Below are positions 7,101 to 11,871 of a stretch of 11,871 bases of DNA, one piece after another. Origin of the DNA: Chromera velia (lineage: Eukaryota > Sar > Chromeraceae); the NCBI GenBank assembly GCA_018398765.1, contig JAHBMJ010003029.1, forward strand, positions 1,967 to 13,837. The letters are read 5' to 3'. The position numbers and the translations under genes are program-made. Numbering within the stretch: position 1 is the stretch's first letter; every line of letters begins with the position of its first letter. Below the pieces are notes generated by a model. The model was not told where the DNA came from. It ran no database searches and saw nothing but the letters and a program-made list of their open reading frames with translations.

Positions 7101-9481
7101 TGGGCGGCCGTCTCCGGTCATGGCCAGTCCCCGACGGCTGCATGCGGAGGGAGAGAAATTACGACGGGTTTGATGGGCAGAGCGAAGGATCGGGAGGAAA
7201 ACTAGCATGAAGAAGAGAGAGGGTCGGAAAAGACCCCTAATGTCAGCTGTTTGATGACTGCAGAGAAAGCGAAGAGAGAGAGAGGTGGACGGACAGCTCC
7301 AAGTGATTACGAAGCCCCACAAGCAGACACAGCACCAACGGAAGGTGGGGCCTCTCTCTGTCCTTACTCCTATGCGCAAACCGTCAACCAGACGATTGCA
7401 AGGGCAAACAACTCTCTTTCTAACTGACCACAGTGCGAGCAGTTGCCTCTGCAGCGTTGCCGTAGGACGACCCGACGGCCTGCTGACTTGCGCTCTTGTA
7501 CTGATCCCGCCACTTCAAGTAAGGACCTGCACGCAAACGCAATTCACACATTCGTGCCCATTTAGGTTTGTGTACGCACATGCATACGCACTGGATGGCA
7601 TCAGGAAGAATCTTTGAAGAGCAGGTCTTCGTCTCCCAGAAAGACAAGCAGAAGGCAGGACAGGCAGATGGACCGACAAGTTGGAAAGGGAATAGAATTT
7701 TCGTCTCCTTCCTGGCTGCCCCTTTCCAAATGCAGGCTCCTGTTTGTTCTTCGTCTCTGCATTTCGCAGACAGCAATTCTTCGACTACAAATGAGGCCAC
7801 CAATCAACGAATTTGACCAAGCAGAGACAGACCACAGCAGGGGAGACTAACCTGACGGCACCATCCGAGCCGAGGCTTCTGACTCTTCGAGGAAACGCCA
7901 GAGACCCCCGGGATTGCTGCATCCATCCATCGATGCATCGCCACACATACATATTCATATACACACCGGTGTACGAACAAGTACGCACACATATGCACAC
8001 ACATAAAGAGAAGGAAGACGGCTTTTTGGAGCCCACACGAGGACATTGGAAGCAGCCAGTAGAAATGTCGCCAACGAGAAGACGGAAAGGAGACGGAAGA
8101 GCGGAGTACTGAACGAACAGAAAAAGAGGCAACCCACAGATAGCGACGGGTGGATCTGAAACGATCGAACAAACGAACTCCCCCATTCAAATGTTTCTCC
8201 AGGCCCACCGACCTGTTAAGCTCTCTCGAGTGGCGACCCCTCAGTCCTGCACAGGAAAACAAGGAAGGAAAAGGAAAGGGAAAAATGCGGAGGTCTGCTT
8301 CGAGGGGCGGGCATTCTCTTTCTCCTCTTCCCTCCCTCTGCCTCCCTGTTTCTCTCCCCTTCCCTTTTGCTCCGCACCCACTTTCTCCTTTACAGCTTCC
8401 TGACTCAAGAGACGTGAACTCACTGAGTGGCAGACTGCAGAATCTCAATAAAAGACTGACCGAAGGCGTTATCGCTAAATCCAATCAGAGCCCGTCTCTT
8501 CAATTGCATCTTCCACCAGGATCGTGCGAACATGCCCTGCAGCCATACACGCAGCCGCACACACCGCAAGGATGCCAGGAAGCATGATCAAAAAGCTGAA
8601 TGAACAGACTACCCAGATCACGCGGCCGGTGCATGAAAAAAGGCAGCAGCAGGAGAAAAAGAAGGCAGCAGAGGAGACGGGTTCCACAGGAAAGGGTCAG
8701 ACACACCGGGGACAGGCTGCAAATTCTCTCGACATGGCTTGCTTCTCTGTCTGTCTGAATACAGACAAGACAGACAAAAGAAAACGTCCGCATACAGACT
8801 GCCTGGCTGATGAAACAAACACACACACTGAGAGAAACGGAAAGGAGGGAAAGGGTAGGCCCCGTGTTCGCAAGAAGGCGTGCGGGTAGGCAGACTGAGG
8901 CTCACTGTATGATGCTTTTGAGAACCTGTGGGCGACAAAAAGGTGGAGCAAGACAGTCAGACCGTCAGAAACGAAGTAAAGAGACCAGCAGACCAGGTAG
9001 GGAGGCGCACAAAGACGGAACAAAAGGCAGCCTGCTGGCGGGGCAGACTGAGGAAAGGGAAAGAAACTGTAGGCCGGTGGTGGGGAAGAGAGCGGTCTGA
9101 ATGACACAGCTCCGGCTTATCAAAGAGAACGCGTGACGCCCAATGCAAATTGGAACCAGAAACAGCCAAGAGAGGCGGGCTTGGGGTGGGTTTGCATGAG
9201 CGGACCTTTTGGTGTTTCCTTTCCGCGGCATGTTGTGAGAGCATGTAGAGGACCTTCGACTTCTTGCTCCACCCGTCGTGGTGCATTGCCATCCGGTCAT
9301 TGATCACAGCAAGCTGCTGTTTCAATTCCTGGAGATCGACTGCAGGCGCACAGGGGAGGGGGGTGGATGTGAGGAGCTGTCAACTGTTGCTGTGGCGTTA
9401 CAACGAAGGGTTACTTTGTGTACGGCTGGGGACACTTGCGGGAGTCTACTCACCGTTGCCTGGACTTCCTGTGCCCTCCAT
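1762..9481 (-). CDS. 14-exon gene for a 1188-residue low-complexity protein with helical Trp/basic blocks, one of them Sfi1-like
   Basis: Join of 9481-9454, 9339-9206, 8536-8461, 8246-8213, 7916-7852, 7526-7429, 7137-6244, 5938-5346, 5104-4769, 4064-4010, 3806-3705, 3400-3297, 3094-2351 and 2065-1762. The exons total 3567 nt with no internal stop, and every join is in phase. Acceptors are TGCAG except exon 10 (GAGCAG). GTCAGT, GTGAGT and similar donors predominate; the weakest is exon 2 (GTCCGC). The ATG at 9481 is the first after an in-frame TGA. Residues 10-140 are helical and basic with Trp pairs; 146-740 are Ser/Pro/Gly/Arg-rich and probably disordered; 741-840 are helical, with ALSRSFRRWK at 814-823 fitting the Sfi1 pattern [AL]-L-x3-F-x2-W-K; 841-1188 are again disordered. 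No signal peptide or membrane segment is evident. I do not recognise the gene; a centrin-binding or cytoskeletal role is inference from one clear motif. The 3' end is the least certain part, because exon 14 could splice onward. Confidence 0.7.
2351..3094 (-). other. exon 13: long Pro/Ser/Arg-rich exon
   Basis: 744 nt after TTCTGCAG, ending AATCC|GTGAGT. It encodes residues 840-1087. The composition is Ser-Pro, Pro-Pro and Arg-rich with scattered aromatic residues (for example FWGWGG). If the donor were not used, the reading would end at the TGA overlapping it (2349-2347). The perfect donor, and a phase match with a strongly coding-like exon 14, favour splicing. An internal GG|GTGAGT lies near 2610, but the frame stays coding-like across it. 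Confidence 0.65.
3297..3400 (-). other. exon 12: Sfi1-like repeat exon
   Basis: 104 nt after ATTTGCAG, ending CTAAA|GTCAGT. It encodes residues 806-839. The segment HALSRSFRRWKWETRMHR (813-830) contains ALSRSFRRWK, which fits the Sfi1 centrin-binding pattern [AL]-L-x3-F-x2-W-[KR] at every fixed position. Confidence 0.7.
3705..3806 (-). other. exon 11: helical exon
   Basis: 102 nt after GCATGCAG, ending AAACAG|GTATGC. It encodes residues 772-805, including ATWSALARNIPKAV and REDRLELAMKVIKQ, consistent with two basic amphipathic helices. It is in phase 0 at both ends, so skipping would be frame-neutral. Confidence 0.7.
4010..4064 (-). other. exon 10: 55-nt helical exon directly after a TG microsatellite
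   Basis: Encodes residues 753-771 (SRLLSEIARFHYKRGLLK after a split Arg). Its acceptor, GTGAGCAG, is the only one not reading TGCAG and sits a few bases from the end of a long (TC)n(TG)n tract, which takes the place of the pyrimidine tract. The donor is TTGAAG|GTCAGA. The exon is not a multiple of three, so skipping it would shift the frame. Confidence 0.6.
4065..4768 (-). other. intron 9 (704 nt), the longest, carrying the compound microsatellite
   Basis: Runs from the exon 9 donor GTGGGT to GAGCAG before exon 10. A fairly open stretch (4458 downward, beginning MERQSLSRESERTIF) lies inside it. Its third positions are AT-leaning and no donor joins it in phase to exon 10, so I treat it as intronic. 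An alternative exon using GTTAGT near 4379 would join in phase only to exon 11. Confidence 0.45.
4070..4173. repeat. compound (CA)n(GA)n microsatellite, TC/TG on the transcribed strand
   Basis: CA repeats with two interruptions run from about 4070 to 4132, followed by GA repeats to about 4173. In the sense of the minus-strand gene this reads (TC)n then (TG)n and ends a few bases before the exon 10 acceptor AG at 4066-4065. Confidence 0.95.
4769..5104 (-). other. exon 9
   Basis: 336 nt after CCGTGCAG, ending TTCAG|GTGGGT. It encodes residues 641-752. The start is Thr/Ser/Pro-rich; the second half changes to helical, basic sequence (AFDSFRRAIFAPPGDEAEG, then RLSGAVEKRLQWGFEGLRG and RRALLSVFR). 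This begins the central helical block that exons 10-12 continue. Confidence 0.7.
5346..5938 (-). other. exon 8: Gly-rich exon with poly-G coding tracts
   Basis: 593 nt after GTCTGCAG, which follows a long pyrimidine tract, ending GATAG|GTCAGT. It encodes residues 444-640. The first part is Pro/Ser/Gly-rich; the last part has a charged stretch (YEGEASFEEEYQRARERA) and Gly/Tyr-rich sequence. On the coding strand it holds G11 (5743-5733) and G10 (5467-5458), both read as Gly codons. Confidence 0.7.
6244..7137 (-). other. exon 7: long Ser/Pro/Arg-rich, probably disordered exon
   Basis: 894 nt, starting after GCATGCAG behind a pyrimidine tract and ending GAGAG|GTGAGT. It encodes residues 146-443, dominated by Ser, Pro, Gly, Arg and Thr with many Ser-Pro and Thr-Pro pairs (for example TSALPSTPAMTVTPSRDRG), which are typical targets of proline-directed kinases in disordered regions. 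A Glu/Arg-rich stretch lies at its centre. Third positions favour G/C. Confidence 0.7.
7429..7526 (-). other. exon 6: second Trp/basic helical block
   Basis: Starts after GCGTGCAG and ends GTG|GTCAGT. It encodes residues 113-145. PYLKWRDQYKSASQQ has the aromatic-x2-Trp-Arg core seen in Sfi1-type repeats, followed by an Ala/Thr-rich helix-like tail. The frame is in phase with exons 5 and 7; reading past the donor hits TAG at once, which supports splicing. Confidence 0.6.
7852..7916 (-). other. exon 5
   Basis: Starts after GGATGCAG and ends TCAG|GTTAGT. It encodes residues 91-112, including NPGGLWRFLEESEASARM, an amphipathic acidic helix with Trp-Arg. The incoming phase (one base) and outgoing phase (one base) both match the adjacent exons. 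Confidence 0.55.
8213..8246 (-). other. exon 4: 34-nt microexon
   Basis: Lies between CTGTGCAG, which follows a strong pyrimidine tract, and AACAG|GTCGGT. It encodes residues 80-90 (LRGRHSRELN plus split codons at both ends). The phases at both ends (1 then 2) agree with its neighbours. The frame stays open past this donor, so the exon could be longer. Confidence 0.5.
8461..8536 (-). other. exon 3: Trp-Trp/basic helix
   Basis: Starts after GGCTGCAG and ends TTCG|GTCAGT. It encodes residues 55-79 (core MFARSWWKMQLKRRALIG). The Trp-Trp-Lys flanked by basic residues resembles the Trp/basic centre of Sfi1-type helices but lacks the leading Leu-Leu. A second donor (CA|GTGAGT) at 8425-8424 is open in the same frame, but it would force exon 4 into a frame with a stop, so I prefer the one at 8461. 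Confidence 0.6.
8537..9205 (-). other. intron 2 (669 nt), with a possible skipped microexon
   Basis: Lies between exons 2 and 3. It is pyrimidine-rich on the transcribed strand. It contains a 20-nt block (8925-8906) between CACAG and GTGAGC that could be a microexon, and a short open block after TATTCAG near 8769. Neither has the TGCAG acceptor, and including them does not restore phase with exon 3, so I leave them in the intron. Confidence 0.4.
9206..9339 (-). other. exon 2: helical, probably coiled-coil segment
   Basis: Starts after CCTGCAG and encodes residues 10-54. It opens VDLQELKQQLAVINDRMAMH and continues with GWSKKSKVLYMLSQ and a Lys/Arg/His-rich tail, a helix-forming composition. 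The donor AAG|GTCCGC is the poorest in the gene, so the 3' edge may be off. The join to exon 3 at phase 0 is in frame. Confidence 0.6.
9454..9481 (-). other. exon 1 of the long minus-strand gene (start codon)
   Basis: Encodes residues 1-9 (MEGTGSPGN) and the first base of codon 10, and ends in AACG|GTGAGT, a consensus donor. An in-frame TGA lies about 36 bases upstream of the ATG, and the start context is ACGATGG. The short Gly/Ser start followed by a 114-nt intron is why no long open frame marks this end of the gene. Confidence 0.6.
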
Positions 9482-9788
9482 CGTGAAGAACGGAGGTGCA
9501 CCAAAGGAAACCGATCAGCCAACCTGCCCAGGTAATGTATAGAACTTCTAATTTGCAGATCAGTCAGCCAGGAGAGTTGAGATACGTGTGCACGAGAGCA
9601 GCGTCATCCTGACACGAGATCGGTATGTACAAATGTCTCTTGAAGAGCTCAATTGATTGACACCTCTTGCTTCCTCTGTGTCTACACGTGGCTTCATGCT
9701 ACCTTCACGCCAAGAAGGCACCTAGAAGTATTGAAGGTCACGGAAGCAGGCTTCAAGCTGGCAGCTTTCAGTGTGACTTCTTTCATGC

Positions 9789-9817
9789 AACCAACCAATA
9801 ACCAACCATAACCAACC
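9789..9817. repeat. three AACCAACC copies at 10-11 bp spacing
   Basis: AACCAACC occurs at 9789-9796, 9800-9807 and 9810-9817, so starts are 11 and 10 bases apart, about one turn of the DNA helix. The second and third share a longer ATAACCAACC unit. This is a possible array of binding sites on one face of the DNA, or a small tandem duplication. Confidence 0.7.
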
Positions 9818-9859
9818 GATACTGCATGACAACCCGGAGCGCGGCACAAGCTGGCCGGT

Positions 9860-9876
9860 CCCCGCGGGCCGCGGGG
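9860..9876. repeat. 17-nt GC inverted repeat
   Basis: CCCCGCGG and CCGCGGGG are perfect 8-base arms around a single G. It stands out in an otherwise moderate-GC intergenic region and lies just before the TGCATG cluster. Confidence 0.7.
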
Positions 9877-9880
9877 CCGC

Positions 9881-9930
9881 GATGCATGGCTCCTTTAAAT
9901 TCCATGCATCTCTTTCCACTGCATGCATGA
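9881..9930. promoter_or_regulatory. TGCATG cluster with a 9-bp inverted repeat
   Basis: GATGCATGG (9881-9889) and CCATGCATC (9902-9910) are perfect inverted arms around a 12-base AT-leaning loop containing TTTAAA. A further TGCATGCATG follows at 9920-9929. TGCATGC(A) is a known ApiAP2-associated promoter motif in Plasmodium and Toxoplasma. Use here is inference. Confidence 0.45.
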
Positions 9931-10221
9931 TTAATACGAAGATTCCCAAGGTGTGACAATCTAAGATGATGAAAGCCATCTCGACTCATGAAAAGCAGCA
10001 GTGTGCAGCAGAAGAGCGGCTGACTCGAAGCACCGCATCTCTAGCATTTTGATTATGATAGCTCGAATGAATTAAGGCGTGACTTGCAGTCTCGTATACG
10101 TTCCGTCCCATGAAAGATACAGGTCGTGCACCGGCGTTGCCTCCCTGACTTGGTACGTGTAAGCGCTCAATTGTCGAGTGGCAGTGATTTTCTGTTTGTT
10201 TGGCGGATTAACGTTGTTTTC

Positions 10222-10254
10222 ATGGTGCGTCGGAAGTTAGTCATGCGGAGGTAG
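10222..10254 (+). CDS. upstream open reading frame (10 residues)
   Basis: ATG at 10222 opens MVRRKLVMRR and stops at TAG 10252-10254, 19 bases before the main ATG at 10274. It could lower translation of the downstream gene if it lies in the mature 5' UTR. A 12-base perfect palindrome, CTTCGATCGAAG (10257-10268), sits between it and the main start. Confidence 0.3.
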   Translation: MVRRKLVMRR

Positions 10255-10273
10255 GACTTCGATCGAAGCAGAC

Positions 10274-11434
10274 ATGGTTTTGTCGACTCTGCGTGTCCTC
10301 TCGGTGGCGGTGGTCGCAGCCTCTCTTCCTGCAGTCCCTCTCGGCCGTCATTCGGTGAGAGAAGGGGATAGAGAAGGGGGAGCAAGCACATTAGAAGTAC
10401 AAGCCGCCCCACAGGTGTCCGCAGTTTTCCGTGACGCATTTCGCGTTGAGCGGGAGACTCTCGGAAGAGAGGAGACGCCGTCCCTTCCCTCCGCCCCCTC
10501 CCCGTTCCAGATTGTGGGGGACGGGCCGGGGTCCCTGCAGAGCTTCGGGTGGAGGGCCCGGGGGTCAGGGGGGCACCAGGGAGACGGGCAGGGGGACATT
10601 GCCGTGTCTGCAGCTGTCGTGTCTGAACAGAAAAAAGAAGTCACAGGGGGGTGGTCCGGGTGGAGCATCTCTGACTGGTTTCCGTTCTTCGGACGCGGCA
10701 GAGAGCAAGAGGGGGGCGGTGGGGGGAATCACACCAACGCAGCACGCAGGGGAGTTCAGCGAGGGGGTAACTCGACCTGGCTCCACCACTACAACAGAAC
10801 TTCGGACGGAGACGGCGGGGGGCAATCAGAACGGAATTTGACGGAGCCAATTGAAGAGATAGACCCCGACTCTGGTCTCCTGAAGCCAGTGACGGACTTT
10901 GGGGGACCTGTTCAGGGTGGGGAGGGAGGGCATGTTTCCGGATACAGAGGCAGAGGCGGAGAAGAAGCGGAGAGTAGGAAGGCAACAGAGAGAAGGGAAA
11001 GGGAGCCCCCCAGTGCACGTCTGAGCGTCCTAGAGGACCCGGGCTTCGTCCAGAGGTGCATGCAGTTCCTTGGGTACGTTGACGCCCATATTGATCACGT
11101 GACCTCTCTTGACCCTGCCGTTGTTGCCTTCACGTCCGGAATGGTCCCGGAAGACATGCATCAACATGAGAGGGGGGGGGGAAGAGAGGGAATGTCAATG
11201 AGCGAAGACCCGTATCGGCCCTTCAAAGGAGCCGGTGCCGCCTCCCTTTCTTCCCTTTCTCTGCCCTTCACAGTGTCAGTCGGGTTCAGCAAGCCCCGAG
11301 CGGTCAGCGCTTCCGATGCCATGACCTTTCGTCTGGCAGGCCCTGACCGCGACGCCTTCAACTTGTGTGTGACCCAGATGATTCGTCCACTCACTGGCAG
11401 TCAGAGGAAGGACAGACACCGTTCGCTCGTGCAG
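10274..11434 (+). CDS. exon 1 of a secreted or membrane-bound, probably N-glycosylated protein; 3' part beyond the window
   Basis: The ATG opens a long frame with an N-terminal hydrophobic signal-like segment (VLSTLRVLSVAVVAASLPA, residues 2-20), so the product probably enters the secretory pathway. Residues 25-250 are Gly/Glu/Arg-rich and low-complexity. Four N-glycosylation sequons cluster at N152, N166, N174 and N188. Residues 251-387 look more ordered, with Cys262 and Cys365 (for example FVQRCMQFLGYVDAHIDHV). I end the exon at Q387 because CTCGTGCAG|GTCAGT is a donor of the type used repeatedly in the neighbouring gene. Beyond it, third positions turn T-rich and the frame stops at TAG 11528-11530. 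If it is not spliced there, the protein has 418 residues. It is divergent from the long minus-strand gene. I do not recognise the family. Confidence 0.6.
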
Positions 11435-11647
11435 GTCAGTGGGTGTATCTACTGTGGTCTCTTTCCTTCGGTCACTGAGCCCAACAGAGACGCAGATAAT
11501 GTTACGAAAGAGTGTTGGAGAACTGACTAGCTAATTCCGCCTGTGAAGTTCCCTCCTTCGAACATCGAACTTTCTTTCATGCAACTGTCGTGCCGGCAAT
11601 GTCCACTCCTGACGCCGTCTGAATCCTTTCTACATGAAAGAGGCGAG

Positions 11648-11650
11648 ACA

Positions 11651-11684
<34 letters not shown>
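11648..11684. repeat. (CA)n microsatellite
   Basis: CA repeats with one early interruption, followed at once by TGCATGCATG. Confidence 0.95.
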
Positions 11685-11686
<2 letters not shown>

Positions 11687-11719
11687 CATGCATCCGTAAG
11701 GACACGGAGAAACGGGATA

Positions 11720-11750
11720 TGAGAGAGAGAGACAGAGAGAGAGAGAGAGA
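11720..11750. repeat. (GA)n microsatellite
   Basis: GA repeats with one interruption, about 35 bases after the CA tract; the same CA-then-GA order on the plus strand as at 4070-4173. Confidence 0.9.
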
Positions 11751-11871
11751 TTCTTTGCCATTGCAGTTCTCATGCTTGCGTTTGTGAGCAGTCCTTTTTT
11801 GTTGCTTTCTCTCCTCCCCTCCCTCCTCTCCCTCTCCTCCCTCTCTCCCTCTCTGCCTCCCCCCCCCCCCC

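Larger units (their letters stand above)
9482..10273. promoter_or_regulatory. divergent intergenic region, probable shared promoter
   Basis: About 790 bp separate the minus-strand start (9481) from the plus-strand start (10274). It has no coding-like frame. Its middle (9789-9930) concentrates three spaced AACCAACC copies, a 17-nt GC inverted repeat, a TTTAAA, and several TGCATG motifs. No canonical TATA box or transcription start can be fixed from sequence. The 5' UTRs of both genes must lie here and may include introns. Confidence 0.5.
11435..11871 (+). other. probable intron 1 of the plus-strand gene, running off the window
   Basis: Starts with GTCAGT after the Gln387 codon. It contains a CA repeat, a TGCATGCATG, a GA repeat, and from about 11792 a nearly pure pyrimidine tract ending in C13 at the window edge. 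Such a tract normally precedes the 3' splice site in this sequence, so the next exon probably begins just outside. The alternative is that the frame continues to the TAG at 11528-11530 and the rest is 3' flank. Confidence 0.45.

Noticed and set aside
6727-7173. Plus-strand Pro-rich open frame
   Set aside because: Antisense shadow of the long exon 7; its start region is the complement of a Glu/Arg-rich coding stretch.
8150-8587. Plus-strand frame with a heptad-like stretch near 8410-8485
   Set aside because: Overlaps minus-strand exons 3 and 4, whose joins are in phase. Neither a TGCAG acceptor nor a good donor supports the plus reading.
8524-8889. Plus-strand frame with a Lys/Gln-rich coiled-coil look (MIKKLNEQTTQITR...)
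   Set aside because: It lies opposite the pyrimidine tract before minus-strand exon 3. Reverse complements of CT-rich introns naturally read as Lys/Glu/Gln-rich. It has no in-phase continuation, whereas the minus strand splices cleanly.
8906-8925. 20-nt microexon in intron 2
   Set aside because: Acceptor is CACAG rather than TGCAG, and including it breaks the phase with exon 3 unless further weak exons are invoked.
10353-10412. 60-nt intron (GTGAGA...CCACAG) after the signal peptide
   Set aside because: It is in frame with no stop, has no pyrimidine tract, and is much shorter than the other introns; read as coding.
10348-10825. Minus-strand open frames under the plus-strand gene
   Set aside because: Shadows of the GC-rich first exon; the plus frame has the signal-like N-terminus and sequons.
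1-11871. tRNA or rRNA genes
   Set aside because: No cloverleaf-like block with a T-arm GTTCGA core in a proper context, and no rRNA-like conserved stretch, could be found by eye.

Overview
The window looks like nuclear DNA of a protist with intron-rich genes, most likely an alveolate of the chromerid/coccidian group. My best guess is Chromera velia or a close relative; a coccidian is the main alternative. The reasons are a GC-moderate background, long pyrimidine tracts before a nearly fixed TGCAG 3' splice site, abundant CA/GA microsatellites, TGCATG motifs in the intergenic DNA, and predicted proteins rich in Gly/Arg/Glu/Ser/Pro. No bacterial-type operon, rRNA, tRNA or CRISPR array is visible. 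The sequence starts with C7 and ends with C13, so it may be a whole assembly contig broken at homopolymers.

Layout. (1) Bases 1-1761 hold little that is certain: a possible C-terminal exon of a plus-strand gene (16-159), an AT-rich stretch with an AATAAA at 396, a possible short plus-strand intron (798-862), and what is probably the 3' flank of the main gene. (2) Bases 9481 down to 1762 on the minus strand carry one long spliced gene. I reconstructed 14 exons by hand. All 13 exon joins keep the reading frame, 12 of 13 acceptors read TGCAG, and the product is 1188 residues. It has short helical, basic, Trp-containing blocks near the N-terminus (residues ~10-140) and in the middle (~740-840), separated and followed by long low-complexity, probably disordered regions. 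One block carries a good match to the Sfi1/centrin-binding repeat pattern, so a cytoskeletal or centrin-binding scaffold is possible but unproven. (3) Bases 9482-10273 are a divergent intergenic region of about 790 bp. It holds three AACCAACC copies about one helical turn apart, a 17-nt GC palindrome-like element, and a cluster of TGCATG motifs inside a 9-bp inverted repeat. (4) Bases 10274 onward on the plus strand carry exon 1 of a second gene. It encodes a protein with a signal peptide and four clustered N-glycosylation sequons. Its first intron probably starts at 11435 and runs off the window.

The two genes are divergent and could share the regulatory region. Nothing in the sequence shows that they act together. 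Most open frames elsewhere are antisense shadows of the long GC-rich exons.
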